Source of the DNA: Nocardia inohanensis NBRC 100128
GTDB lineage: Bacteria; Actinomycetota; Actinomycetes; Mycobacteriales; Mycobacteriaceae
DNA length: 64,000 nt
Reading direction: 5' to 3'
Assembly: GCF_001612945.1 (NCBI RefSeq)
Contig: NZ_BDBK01000001.1
Coordinates: forward strand, 620,001 to 684,000
Below, piece by piece: positions 45,431-54,295 of the stretch; position 1 is the stretch's first letter, and each line of letters begins with the position of its first letter. Both the position numbers and the translations under genes were made by a program. The notes beneath the pieces were generated by a model, which saw nothing but the letters and a program-made list of their open reading frames with translations, was not told where the DNA came from and made no database searches.

Positions 45431-45781
45431 ATGCGCAAGATTCTCGGAGCCGCCGCCATCGCGGCCGCCGCATTGGTCGCCGTCGCCCCGTCGGCCTCGG
45501 CCCAATCCCTGTCCGACGCCGACTTCTTCGGCCTGCTTCAGCAGAAGAACACCAGCTGGGCGGCGCTCCCCAACTCCGCGGACATGATCAGCGCCATCGG
45601 TGACGGCGCGCGCGATCTGTGCACGTCGCTGGATGGTTCGCCGAACCGGAGCATGCTCAACAGCTGGATCGGTGGCTTCCAGGGTGAGATGAAGGAGTAC
45701 CTCAGCCTCGAGGATGTCGGCTTCTACGCGGGCGCGGCCATCATGAACTACTGCCCGAGCCACGAGAACCTGACTCGCTGA
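45431..45781 (+). CDS. secreted DUF732 protein
   Basis: A 116-residue exported protein. The signal peptide covers residues 1-24 (KILGAAAIAAAALVAVAPSASA). The mature part has the DUF732 pattern: SDADFFGLLQQKNTSW, a central helix with Cys, and a C-terminal helix ending in a second Cys (MNYCPSHEN), likely disulfide-bonded. The family is restricted largely to Mycobacteriales; function is unknown. ATG 45431 follows AGAGATGAGAT. Confidence 0.87.
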   Translation: MRKILGAAAIAAAALVAVAPSASAQSLSDADFFGLLQQKNTSWAALPNSADMISAIGDGARDLCTSLDGSPNRSMLNSWIGGFQGEMKEYLSLEDVGFYAGAAIMNYCPSHENLTR

Positions 45782-45792
45782 TTCCAGGCATG

Positions 45793-45826
45793 CGAAGGGG
45801 CGGCGCTTTCGAGCGCCGCCCCTTCG
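45793..45826. terminator. bidirectional terminator with TTCG loop
   Basis: A 15-pair perfect stem, CGAAGGGGCGGCGCT with its complement, closed by a TTCG tetraloop and followed by TCTTAT. It separates convergent ends at 45781 and 45839. Confidence 0.9.
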
Positions 45827-45838
45827 TCTTATCGGCGC

Positions 45839-46804
45839 CTAGTCCACGGTGAGCACCAATTTGCCTACGGTGCGGGCGGTTTGGCCGAGGGCGTGCGCCT
45901 TGGCCGCATCGGCGAGGGGAAAAGTGCCGGCGATGATCGGACGCAGGGTGCCCGCCGCGGCCATGGCGGCCAGCGCGGACATGCCGGTGTGGTCGGCCTC
46001 GACCAGCATGATTTCGATACGCACGCCCAGCTTTTCGGCTTCGGCCTTCAGATCGGCCGTCATATTGGCGCGCAGGGAGACCACGATGCCGCCGGGGCGC
46101 AGGGTGCGGGCGGAACGGAGGGCATGTTCGCTGTCGATGGGGTCGATCACCACATCGATATCGCTGACAATCTCCGCGAAATCGACCGCGCGATAGTCGA
46201 TCACCTCGTCCGCGCCGAGTTCGCGCACCACCTCGTGATTGGCGGCGCTCGCAGTGCCGATCACGTACGCGCCGCGCGCCTTGGCGATCTGCACCGCGAA
46301 ATGTCCGACCCCGCCCGCGGCCGCATGAATCAGAACCCGTTGCCCCGCTCGCAGTTCGGCGGTATCGACCAGCGCCTGCCAGGCCGTCAGCGCCGCCAGC
46401 GGGATCGCGGCCGACTGAATGTGGTTCAGGTTGGCCGGTTTCCGGGCGAACGCACGCGCCGGACCGGTGACGAACTCGGCCGCCGCACCGTGCCCGTGCG
46501 GATAGGGCAGCATGCCGAACACCTCGTCGCCCGGCTTGAACAGGGTGACTCCGATACCGGTCGCGACCACCTCACCGGACACATCCCAGCCGAGTACGAA
46601 CGGCGGCGGGGGCAGGAACAGTCCCGCGCGGGCACGATGACCCCAATCGGTCGGGTTGAGGGCGGTGGCGCGCACCCGCACCAGCACTTCGCTCGGTCCC
46701 GGCGCGGGCACCGGAACGCTGATCTCGTGCAGCACCTCCGGGCCGCCGAGTTCGTCTTGGCTGATGGCGCGCATGGTGTCCGGGATCGTCTGGTCATTGC
46801 TCAT
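45839..46804 (-). CDS. MDR-family NADP-dependent oxidoreductase
   Basis: A 321-residue quinone-oxidoreductase-like protein: GroES-like half with ATALNPTDWGHRA and FVLGWDVSGEVVATG, then a Rossmann half with HAAAGGVGHFAVQIAKARGA. Structural zinc cysteines are absent, so it is a zinc-free MDR enzyme that reduces C=C or quinone substrates with NADPH. ATG 46804 is chosen by alignment with the family; the ribosome site is poor. It shares a 70-base promoter region with the divergent GlxA/AraC-type regulator, its likely controller. Confidence 0.88.
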   Translation of the reverse strand: MSNDQTIPDTMRAISQDELGGPEVLHEISVPVPAPGPSEVLVRVRATALNPTDWGHRARAGLFLPPPPFVLGWDVSGEVVATGIGVTLFKPGDEVFGMLPYPHGHGAAAEFVTGPARAFARKPANLNHIQSAAIPLAALTAWQALVDTAELRAGQRVLIHAAAGGVGHFAVQIAKARGAYVIGTASAANHEVVRELGADEVIDYRAVDFAEIVSDIDVVIDPIDSEHALRSARTLRPGGIVVSLRANMTADLKAEAEKLGVRIEIMLVEADHTGMSALAAMAAAGTLRPIIAGTFPLADAAKAHALGQTARTVGKLVLTVD

Positions 46805-46838
46805 GACACCGAGCTTGCCGCCCGCCGAGCCCCCGGAA

Positions 46839-46868
46839 AATGGCAAGATAGCCATTATTCGATAGAAT
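46839..46868. promoter_or_regulatory. divergent promoter with operator around a -10 box
   Basis: AATGGC-AAGATA-GCCATT (46839-46856) is a perfect dyad whose spacer reads TATCTT on the minus strand, a TAnnnT -10 for the oxidoreductase. On the plus strand TAGAAT (46863-46868) ends 6 bases before ATG 46875, so the regulator mRNA may be leaderless. A protein on the dyad would block both promoters. Confidence 0.5.
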
Positions 46869-46874
46869 CCTGCC

Positions 46875-47867
46875 ATGCCCGCTGCCCCGCACCGCGTGGT
46901 CGTCCTGGCCCTGGACGGCGTGTACCCCTTCGAACTCGGCATCCCCAACCGGGTCTTCGGCACCGCGGACGGCCGCTACGAAGTGCTCACCTGCTCGCTC
47001 GACGGCCGCCCGGTCCGTAGCAACTCCGACTTCGATATCGCCGTCGCCCACGACAGCGGCCTGCTGGAGACCGCGGACACCGTGGTCATCCCGCCCTGCG
47101 ACGTCGTCGCCATCCTCGAACACGGCCTCCCGCAACAGATCTCGGCCGCCCTCGCCCGCATCCGACCCGGCGCGCGCCTGGTCTCCATCTGCACCGGCGC
47201 CATCGTGGTCGCCGCCGCCGGCCTGCTCGACGAGCGCCCCGCCACCACCCACTGGAACTTCTCCGACCGCTTCCGCCGCACCTTCCCCCGCATCCACCTC
47301 GACCCCGATGTCCTCTACGTCGACGACGGCGACCTGCTCACCTCCGCGGGCGCCGCCGCCGGCGTCGACCTGTGCCTGCACCTGATCCGCCGCGACCACG
47401 GCAGCGAGATCGCCAATATGGTCGCCCGCCGCTGCGTCGTCCCGCCCTGGCGCGAAGGCGGCCAAGCCCAGTTCATCGAACAACCCGTTCCCGCAACGAC
47501 TTCCACCGGCACCGCCGACGCCCGGCAGTGGGCCCTGGAGCACCTGCACCACCCCCTCACCATGGCCGACCTCGCCACCCGCGCCCGCATGAGCGGCCGC
47601 ACCTTCGCCCGCCGCTTCCGCGACGAGGTCGGCATGAGCCCCGGCCGCTGGCTCATCGCGCAACGCGTCACCCGCGCCCGCGAACTCCTCGAATCCACCG
47701 AACTCCCCGTCGACCGCATCGCCACCGAAGTCGGTTTCGCCACCGGCGCCTCCCTGCGCCAGCACCTGCACGAGGCCATCGGCATCAGCCCCCTGGCCTA
47801 CCGCCGCGCTTTTCGAGCGGTTCCTGCCACGGAATCGGGCGGGCGTCGGGAAAGATCAACCCTATGA
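46875..47867 (+). CDS. GlxA-type AraC-family transcriptional regulator
   Basis: A 330-residue regulator. Residues about 7-180 form a DJ-1/PfpI-like domain (VVVLALDGVYPFELGI; SICTGAIVVAAAGLLDERPATTHW), and about 215-315 two AraC helix-turn-helices (MADLATRARMSGRTFARRFR; VDRIATEVGFATGASLRQHL). The group often responds to small metabolites. Divergence from the MDR oxidoreductase across 70 bases suggests control of that gene. Its stop overlaps the Ddn-like gene (ATGA). Confidence 0.92.
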   Translation: MPAAPHRVVVLALDGVYPFELGIPNRVFGTADGRYEVLTCSLDGRPVRSNSDFDIAVAHDSGLLETADTVVIPPCDVVAILEHGLPQQISAALARIRPGARLVSICTGAIVVAAAGLLDERPATTHWNFSDRFRRTFPRIHLDPDVLYVDDGDLLTSAGAAAGVDLCLHLIRRDHGSEIANMVARRCVVPPWREGGQAQFIEQPVPATTSTGTADARQWALEHLHHPLTMADLATRARMSGRTFARRFRDEVGMSPGRWLIAQRVTRARELLESTELPVDRIATEVGFATGASLRQHLHEAIGISPLAYRRAFRAVPATESGGRRERSTL

Positions 47868-48283
47868 GTGACTGGAATACGAGCATCATCGAGGAATTCC
47901 GTGCCAACGAGGGACGAGTCGGCGGGCCGTTCGAAGGCGCGCCCATGATCCTGGTCCATCACCGCGGCCGCAAAACCGGGCGGAACCTGGTCATCCCGCT
48001 GATGTACATGCAGGACGAGAACGATCCGGGCACCGTTTATATCTTCGCGTCCAAGGCCGGGGCGCCCACCCATCCGGACTGGTACCACAACCTCATCGCG
48101 GCCGGTCAGGCCGAGGCGGAGATCGGGACCGAGACCTTTCCGGTGACCGTCACCGAGGTCACCGGGGCGGATCGGGATCGCATCTACACCGAACAGGCCA
48201 CGCGGTACCCGGGGTTCGCCGAATACGCGGAGAAGACCGCGGGCATCCGGACCATTCCGGTGCTGGCTCTGCATCGGGTCTGA
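47864..48283 (+). CDS. Ddn-family deazaflavin-dependent nitroreductase
   Basis: A 139-residue split-barrel protein of the Ddn family, whose mycobacterial members use F420H2 to reduce quinones and activate nitroimidazoles: GAPMILVHHRGRKTGR, GAPTHPDWYHNLIAAG and ARYPGFAEYAEKT-like end. ATG 47864 overlaps the regulator stop by four bases, so it is coupled to the GlxA-type gene and likely belongs to the same reductive response as the MDR enzyme. Its presence implies the host makes F420. Confidence 0.92.
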   Translation: MSDWNTSIIEEFRANEGRVGGPFEGAPMILVHHRGRKTGRNLVIPLMYMQDENDPGTVYIFASKAGAPTHPDWYHNLIAAGQAEAEIGTETFPVTVTEVTGADRDRIYTEQATRYPGFAEYAEKTAGIRTIPVLALHRV

Positions 48284-48351
48284 TCCGGGCTCGCTCGGAA
48301 TCGGCCGCCGGGTAGACGCGCGGGGGCCGGGCCGGTGAATACCGTCCGGGC

Positions 48352-49902
48352 ATGATTCGAATTCGATCCGGTGGGTTCGCCGCGGTTGCGGCAGTCGTGG
48401 TTGCGGGGATGCTGTCGGGCTGTGATCCGGCAGCGGGGGAGGCGCTGCCCGGGAGGATCCGGGAACAGGTGATCGCCTGGCACGACTGCCGGACCGGAGC
48501 GGAGGACGAAGCCGGTGCGAAGCTGGCCGCGGCCGGGGCGCGGTGCGGAGAATTCCAGGCGCCCTTGAACTATGCCGATCCGGCGGGCGCGAGCATCACC
48601 ATCGCGGTCGCGCGGCGGGCGGCGACGGATCCGGCGCATCGGCTGGGGACCTTGGTGGTGCAGACCGGTGGGCCGGGGCCGTCGCGGGACGGGGTGAACA
48701 TGCTGGTCGATGGGCCCGAAGGCGGGCATCCGGCCGCGGCGGAGCTCGGTGCGCGGTTCGACCTGGTCGGGATGGATCCGCGATTCTTCGGCAGCAGCTC
48801 ACCGCTCGAATGTGGTTGGCCGACAAGTGCTTACCTCGGAATCGCGCAGGCCGCGCCATCCGAGCGGGAAGGATTCGAGCGGACCGTGTCGGCGGCACGA
48901 GAGCTGGCCGGCCGGTGCACGCCCTACCGGGAATCGCTGCCGTACGCCTCGACCCGCACCATCGCACGGGATATGGATCTCTTGCGCACGCTGCTCGGCG
49001 AATCGACGATGTCGTATCTCGGCTGGTCGTGGGGAACCTATCTGGGTGCGGTCTATCTGGAGATGTTCGGTGACCGGGTCGATCGGATGGTCCTGGACAG
49101 CGCCCTGGATCCCGGGGCGCCCGGCCCCGACCTGACCCGGGACACGGCCGCGGCGGATGCGGCGGCACTGGCGGACTGGGTGCGTTGGGCGGCGGACCGG
49201 AATGACGAATTCGGTTTGGGCAGTACGGAAAACGCGGTACTCGCGACGGTCGATGCCATGCACCGGGCGATCAGCGCCCACCCGGTGACCCTCGGCGAGG
49301 TGACGATCACGGGCGATCTGGTGCCCGGTCTTCTACTGACCGTCGATGATTCGGATGAGTCCTACAGCGCGATGGGCCAGCAGGTGCGGGAGTTGTACGA
49401 CGCCTCCCGGGGTCTCGCGGTCGAGCCGTCGCCGGTGCTGGCAGGCAAGCTGGCGTTGTACGCCGACACCGCTGTCGCACCCGAATTCGGTTTCAGCGCA
49501 ACGGTTGCCAATCAATGTGCCGATCGCCCGGCCCGCACCCCCGACGCATACTTCGACGATATGCGCACCCACCTGAACGCCGAACCGTTCTTCGGTCCCC
49601 TCGCACGCCACGTCACCCCGTGCGCGGTATGGCCGGTCGGCCCGGCCGAGCCCGCCACCGAAATCGGAAACTCGCACCCGGCCTTGCTCATCGGCGCCTC
49701 GGGCGATCCGGTCGCGCCGTTCACCGGGCAGCGGGCGCTGCGGCAGGCGCTGACCGGAGCCCGCTCGGTCACCGTGGCGGGTGCGTTCCGGCACGGCGTC
49801 TACCTGAACGAATCGTCACGGTGCGTGGACGGTGCGGTGGAGCGGTATCTGTTGACGGGCGCGCTGCCCAGCACCGATATGACCTGTGCGCGCGAGCACT
49901 AG
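48352..49902 (+). CDS. lipoprotein alpha/beta hydrolase, TAP/S33 peptidase-like
   Basis: A 516-residue exported protein. Residues 1-24 are a lipoprotein signal (VVVAGMLSGC, Cys24). The fold is that of tripeptidyl aminopeptidase-like S33 hydrolases: VVQTGGPGPSRDG (oxyanion loop), DLVGMDPRFFGSS, nucleophile elbow GWSWGTY, and a C-terminal lid domain with paired cysteines and LLIGASGDPVAPF then GAFRHGVYL for Asp and His. GWSWG replaces the common GYSYG. Probable role: cell-surface peptide or ester hydrolysis. It is a single gene. Confidence 0.88.
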   Translation: MIRIRSGGFAAVAAVVVAGMLSGCDPAAGEALPGRIREQVIAWHDCRTGAEDEAGAKLAAAGARCGEFQAPLNYADPAGASITIAVARRAATDPAHRLGTLVVQTGGPGPSRDGVNMLVDGPEGGHPAAAELGARFDLVGMDPRFFGSSSPLECGWPTSAYLGIAQAAPSEREGFERTVSAARELAGRCTPYRESLPYASTRTIARDMDLLRTLLGESTMSYLGWSWGTYLGAVYLEMFGDRVDRMVLDSALDPGAPGPDLTRDTAAADAAALADWVRWAADRNDEFGLGSTENAVLATVDAMHRAISAHPVTLGEVTITGDLVPGLLLTVDDSDESYSAMGQQVRELYDASRGLAVEPSPVLAGKLALYADTAVAPEFGFSATVANQCADRPARTPDAYFDDMRTHLNAEPFFGPLARHVTPCAVWPVGPAEPATEIGNSHPALLIGASGDPVAPFTGQRALRQALTGARSVTVAGAFRHGVYLNESSRCVDGAVERYLLTGALPSTDMTCAREH

Positions 49903-49929
49903 CCTCGGTGGGCCGGACCCTCGTCGCGT

Positions 49930-50583
49930 TCACGCGGGGCCCGGCCGCACGAGTCCGGCCTCATGGGCGAGGATCACAGCCTGGACGCGATCGCGGACGG
50001 CCAGCTTCGTGAGGATATGGCGCACATGGGTTTTCACGGTGCCCTCGCCGATCGACAGGGCCCGCGCTACCTCGGCGTTGGACAGTCCGCGTGCCATCTC
50101 CCGCAGCACCGATGTTTCGCGTTCGGTGAGGGTCGCCACCAGGCGCTGCGCGGCCGTGTCGATCGGCGGGGCCAGGCGGCCGAGCAGGCGGCGGGTCGTC
50201 GAGGCGGCGAGGACGGCGTCACCGGCGTGCACCGAGCGCAGCGCGGACAGGAACTGTTCCGGCGGTGCGTCTTTGAGCAGGAAGCCGCTCGCACCGGCGC
50301 GGACCGCGGCCAATGCGTAGTCATCGAGGTCATAGGTGGTGAGGACCAGTACTCGGGGCGGGTCGGGCGCGGTGAGTATGCGCCGGGTGGCTTCGATCCC
50401 GTCGAGTCCCGGCAGGCGCACGTCCATCACCACCACATCGGGAGCAAGGTTCGCGGCCGCGTCGACTCCGGTGGGGCCGTCGCCCGCTTCACCGACCACC
50501 CGCATGTCGGGCTGGGAATCCACCACCATTCGGAAACCCGCTCGCACCAACGCCTGATCCTCGACGAGCAAGACGCTGATCAC
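49930..50583 (-). CDS. NarL/LuxR-family response regulator
   Basis: A 217-residue regulator. Receiver domain residues 1-120 with phospho-acceptor Asp54 (VVMDVRLPG), VLVLTTYD and FLLKDAPPE; LuxR helix-turn-helix at about 150-205 (LTERETSVLREMARGLSNAEVARAL). It is the partner of the adjacent histidine kinase, with which it overlaps by four bases. Targets are not obvious; no ABC exporter is adjacent, unlike many such pairs. Confidence 0.95.
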   Translation of the reverse strand: MISVLLVEDQALVRAGFRMVVDSQPDMRVVGEAGDGPTGVDAAANLAPDVVVMDVRLPGLDGIEATRRILTAPDPPRVLVLTTYDLDDYALAAVRAGASGFLLKDAPPEQFLSALRSVHAGDAVLAASTTRRLLGRLAPPIDTAAQRLVATLTERETSVLREMARGLSNAEVARALSIGEGTVKTHVRHILTKLAVRDRVQAVILAHEAGLVRPGPA

Positions 50584-51878
50584 CGGTCGCCCCTGTTCCG
50601 GTTCGGAATTGGTGGGGTCAGCCGAGGATCGTTGCGGTCGGGACCGGGTGATTCGAGCTCCGGCGAACGTCCGGTGTGCTGCCGCATCGGGATTCGGGCC
50701 GCCAGCAGATGGCCGGGACGGTCGGCGCGACGACGTAGCGCGAGCTCACCGCCGTAAACCTCGACCCGCTCGCGCATACCGATCAACCCGTATCCGCCGC
50801 GCCGCGCCGCGCTGTCGCCTTGCCGAGCGTCGAACCGAGCGTCGACGGCCGGCCCGTCGTCACGGACTTCGACATGCAACCACTCCGCCACGTGACGAAT
50901 CGAAACCTCCACCCGGACACCGGTTCCCGCATGCTTGACGGCATTGGTCAGCCCTTCCTGAACGATCCGGTAAGCCACCAGACCCACGCCCGGATCGAGC
51001 GATGCCGCCCGCAGCGCGACGTTCAACTCCACGGCTGCTCCTGCCGCGCGCACATCGGCGACCAGGCGCTCGATATCCGGAATCCCCATTCCCGCAGCTG
51101 TATCCGGGTCCGTTCCGGCGTCCTCCCGCAATACGCCTATGGCCCTGCGTGTTTCGGTGAGCGCCCGTCGTCCCTGATCGCCGATCGCCCGCAAGGCCGC
51201 GACCGCCTGCTCCGGATCGTTCGGGGCGGCATACCGCCCGCCATCTGCTTGGGCGACGATCACCGCCAGCGAATGGGCGAGAATATCGTGAATATCCCGC
51301 GCGATCCGGGTGCGCTCCGACAGCACGGCCAGCCGTGTCCGCTGCTCACGAGTGCTCTCCAGCAATGCGGCTCGCTCGGCCAGCGCCACCAGCTCACCCC
51401 GCCGCGCCCGCTGCCACGCCCCACCCAGCCACGCCGCCAGCACCGTCCCCGCCAGGAACCCACCCACGATCACATGCGCCAGCACCGGCATGGGCAGCTG
51501 CGGCCAACTCCATCCCCCGAGCCCGGCCCCGATCAGTCCCGCCGCCAACCCGATCCGGCTCCATACGCGATCCCCCCGCTCGGCCAGTGTGTACACGACA
51601 ACCGGCACCGCGACATCAGCTGGGAGCGCCCCCGTCGTATCCCGCACCATCACCCACTGCGCCACCGCCACCCCGGCCACCGCACCCGCCACGATCTCCG
51701 GCCACCGCCGCCGAAAGGCCAACGGCGCAAGCAACCCCAGCGTGAACACGAAATACGCGCGATCGGCGTCCACCAGCACCCCGATCAGTACCCCCGCCAC
51801 CAGCAATATCCCCGCCGCGACGCCATCCACCAGCGCCGTCCGCCCACGCAACCAGACCACCACCCGCTCATCGGCCAC
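50580..51878 (-). CDS. membrane sensor histidine kinase (HisKA_3)
   Basis: A 432-residue kinase. Five or six membrane helices (residues 15-150) with almost no outside loops, a coiled stretch (160-190), the HisKA_3 motif with His197 (RTRIARDIHDILAHSL), and an HATPase with VQEGLTNAVKHAGT and GGYGLIGMRERVEVYGG. The signal is probably sensed in the membrane. The last 35 residues are a Pro/Arg-rich disordered tail. It is followed directly by its response regulator. Confidence 0.93.
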   Translation of the reverse strand: MADERVVVWLRGRTALVDGVAAGILLVAGVLIGVLVDADRAYFVFTLGLLAPLAFRRRWPEIVAGAVAGVAVAQWVMVRDTTGALPADVAVPVVVYTLAERGDRVWSRIGLAAGLIGAGLGGWSWPQLPMPVLAHVIVGGFLAGTVLAAWLGGAWQRARRGELVALAERAALLESTREQRTRLAVLSERTRIARDIHDILAHSLAVIVAQADGGRYAAPNDPEQAVAALRAIGDQGRRALTETRRAIGVLREDAGTDPDTAAGMGIPDIERLVADVRAAGAAVELNVALRAASLDPGVGLVAYRIVQEGLTNAVKHAGTGVRVEVSIRHVAEWLHVEVRDDGPAVDARFDARQGDSAARRGGYGLIGMRERVEVYGGELALRRRADRPGHLLAARIPMRQHTGRSPELESPGPDRNDPRLTPPIPNRNRGDR

Positions 51879-51954
51879 CCGCCCACCCTAGATCGCCCCC
51901 ACCCCCGCGACCTCTCCCCTCGGAACGACCACCCCTCCACCCAGCGACATACCG

Positions 51955-52019
51955 CTCAACCGTTGAGTGGCACATCAGTGAGGGGATTTGTCCGGTTCCT
52001 CCGCGCTGGTGTGCCACTC
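51955..52019. repeat. nested inverted repeats in intergenic region
   Basis: CTCAAC-C-GTTGAG (51955-51967) is a perfect small dyad. GAGTGGCACA (51965-51974) and TGTGCCACTC (52010-52019) are perfect 10-base arms 35 bases apart. The first dyad lies about 80 bases before the kinase start; the second pair could form a large hairpin downstream of the SDR gene. A terminator plus an operator is the simplest reading. Confidence 0.45.
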
Positions 52020-52033
52020 GATCTGTTCTCGAT

Positions 52034-52795
52034 TTACGCGGTGGCGCCGCCATCGACTACCAGGTCGTGGCCGACCACGAAGCTGGATTCGTCGGAGGCC
52101 AGCCACAATACGGTGGCGGCTACCTCGGCGGGAGTGCTGACTCGGCCGGCGGGGACGGCGGACTGCACGCGGGCGTCGCGGTCGGATCGGGATTCGCCGG
52201 GGCGGTAGGACATCGGGGTGTCGCTTGCGCCGGGGCTGATCGCGTTGATTCGGATGCCCTCGCCGATGTGGTCGCGCGCCGCGGTTCGGGTGAGGACGCT
52301 GACGGCGGCCTTGGAGGCGGCGTAGGCGGCGAGGCCGGCGCGGCGGCCGTGCGCGCCGATATTGGAGGACATGTTCACGATGATGCCGCCGCCTTGGGTG
52401 CGCATCTGGGCGATCTCGTGCTTCATGGCGAGGAAGATGCCGGTCAGGTTGGTGTCCAGGACCGAGCGCCAGATGTCTTCGTCAAGGTCGGCGGCGGGCG
52501 AGTTCTTGCCGAAGACGCCCGCGCTGTTGAAGGCGATGTGCAGGGCGCCGTAGCGGCGGACCACTTCGGCGATCGCGGCCGAAAGTTGTGCGCTGTCGGT
52601 GACATCCGCTGCGACCCAATCGATTTTGCCGCCATCGGTCGGCAATCCGGCGGCGGCTGCCGCGAGCTTCCGCGGATCGCGGCCCGCCAGTACGACGGTC
52701 GCGCCCTGGCCGGCGAACGCCTGTGCGGTCGCGCCCGCGATGGCTCCCGCACCGCCGGTGATGAGGACGACCTTGCCGTCGAAACGCGCGCTCAT
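52034..52795 (-). CDS. short-chain dehydrogenase/reductase
   Basis: A 253-residue classical SDR: cofactor loop TGGAGAIAG (13-21), NSAG (90-93), catalytic Ser143/144, Tyr158 and Lys162 (YAASK), and PG motif ISPGASDTPM. Arg39-Asp40 after the second strand leaves NAD or NADP preference open. It reduces or oxidises an unknown alcohol/ketone. It follows the MFS gene by 46 bases and a TetR gene, so all three probably respond to the same compound. Confidence 0.93.
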   Translation of the reverse strand: MSARFDGKVVLITGGAGAIAGATAQAFAGQGATVVLAGRDPRKLAAAAAGLPTDGGKIDWVAADVTDSAQLSAAIAEVVRRYGALHIAFNSAGVFGKNSPAADLDEDIWRSVLDTNLTGIFLAMKHEIAQMRTQGGGIIVNMSSNIGAHGRRAGLAAYAASKAAVSVLTRTAARDHIGEGIRINAISPGASDTPMSYRPGESRSDRDARVQSAVPAGRVSTPAEVAATVLWLASDESSFVVGHDLVVDGGATA

Positions 52796-52841
52796 GTCTG
52801 GGTTCCCTTCTGATCTGAATCTGTGGAGTGCTGGTGGACGC

Positions 52842-54221
52842 TCAACGGCGGCGAATCGCGAACAGGGTCGCGGCGGCTGTTGCGGGTGCGGCGGCCAGGA
52901 TGAGAATGCCGGTGCGGTAACCGAATCCCTCGGCGAGAGGAGCGATCAGTGCCAGGACCGACGGTGGACCAATCTCCATGGCCGTATTGGCCAGACCGCC
53001 CAGCAGCCCGCGATCGGTGTCTCCGGCGGCGGACATGACGATCACCATCGCCGCCGACAGCGTCACGCCGATGCCGATCGCGAAGATCAGCAATCCCGGA
53101 ATCCTCCCGGCCGGAATCCCGTCCGCCGCAGCGAGAATCAGCAATCCGATCGCGGCGGAGAGGAGCCCGGCGCTCAGTGCGAATGGCGGTGCCAGGCGTG
53201 CCAGTACCCGCGCGGCCAATGGGCCGGCGGCCAACACGGCACCGGCTGGAACGAGAAACAGCGACGATATCGCCGCGGGCCCGGATCCGGTCGCGGCCAG
53301 GTGCAGGGTCAATACGTAGTAGAGCGCGGCATTGGCCCCGGCGGCGAGCAGGATCGCGAGCAACCCGGCCGCCGTAACCGTGCTCGAGCGCGGCCACAGT
53401 GGCGCCGCCGCCCCGCGCTGAGTCAGCGCGAACCCGACCAGCGCCGCCGCTCCAACCCCCGCGATCGGCACGGATGCCGCAGCGAATCCACCAATGAGCA
53501 AGATCAACCCGGCTACCCACAGCACCGGTGCGAACCGGCCGACAAGTGCTCCGAGCCTGGGCATTTCCGCCGGGTCGTCTCGAAGCGCCGCGCCCGTCCG
53601 TCGCGCCGCGTCCGCCTGCGCCGTCGTTGTTTCCGGTGCGGCCGCGTGGGACGGGACATGCCGCCCGATGACTGCGACGGATAGCAGCGCCGCCAGTGCG
53701 ATGAACGCGAAAAGCCAGCGCCAGGAGACCAATTCGATCACGAAGCCGGACGCGACCGTGCCCACGCTCGCTCCGGTCACGGCGAGCACGCCCCATATCG
53801 CGGTGGCCCGGGTGCGCCGCGCGGGATCGCCGAAAACCGCCGGTATCAATGCCATTGCCGCCGGAACCGCGCAGGCCGCGCCCGCACCTTGGGTGAAGCG
53901 CGCGGTCACCAGCATGACCGGTCCGGTCGCCGCGGCCGCCATGGCCGATGCGGCCGCGAACACCAGCAGCCCGATCAGCAGCAATCGCCGGTGTCCGATG
54001 CGGTCGCCGAGCCGTCCCGCCACCAGCAGTAGCGCCCCGAAGGTCACGCTGTACGCGGTCGAAATCACCACCAGCACGGTCGAACTCGAACCCCACTGCC
54101 GCTGCAATTCCGGCAGCGCGACGGTCAGCATCGTGATCGCGGCGATCGTCATCACCTGCACCGCCGCCAGCGCCGCGAACCCGACGGTTTCGCGTGTCGG
54201 TGGAGCTGTGATCGCACCCAT
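52842..54221 (-). CDS. MFS drug-efflux-type transporter
   Basis: A 459-residue 14-helix-like MFS permease of the DHA2/EmrB style: LTVALPELQRQWGSSSTVLVVISTAYSV is the typical first loop, LVAGRLGDRIGHRRLLLIG the inter-helix 2-3 motif, and TQGAGAACAVPAAMALI helix 4-5. ATG 54221 has GGAG 7 bases upstream. It likely exports a toxic or signalling compound. A TetR gene lies just upstream, and a copy of the putative TetR operator precedes this gene. Confidence 0.92.
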   Translation of the reverse strand: MGAITAPPTRETVGFAALAAVQVMTIAAITMLTVALPELQRQWGSSSTVLVVISTAYSVTFGALLLVAGRLGDRIGHRRLLLIGLLVFAAASAMAAAATGPVMLVTARFTQGAGAACAVPAAMALIPAVFGDPARRTRATAIWGVLAVTGASVGTVASGFVIELVSWRWLFAFIALAALLSVAVIGRHVPSHAAAPETTTAQADAARRTGAALRDDPAEMPRLGALVGRFAPVLWVAGLILLIGGFAAASVPIAGVGAAALVGFALTQRGAAAPLWPRSSTVTAAGLLAILLAAGANAALYYVLTLHLAATGSGPAAISSLFLVPAGAVLAAGPLAARVLARLAPPFALSAGLLSAAIGLLILAAADGIPAGRIPGLLIFAIGIGVTLSAAMVIVMSAAGDTDRGLLGGLANTAMEIGPPSVLALIAPLAEGFGYRTGILILAAAPATAAATLFAIRRR

Positions 54222-54235
54222 GACATCTCCGCTTT

Positions 54236-54252
54236 CAAGAACAATCAGTCTA
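54236..54252. promoter_or_regulatory. candidate TetR operator before the MFS gene
   Basis: CAAGAACAATCAGTCTA matches the site before the TetR gene (54897-54913) in 14 of 17 bases, 15-31 bases before the MFS start. TAGACT on the minus strand inside it could be a -10 box. Confidence 0.55.
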
Positions 54253-54295
54253 GAATTAGTGCGAAATAGGACGCGGAGCCGAATGTGGCTCGCGC

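Noticed and set aside
43364..45763. A 799-codon minus-strand frame opposite ruvCAB
   Set aside because: It is a shadow of three well-defined DNA repair genes.
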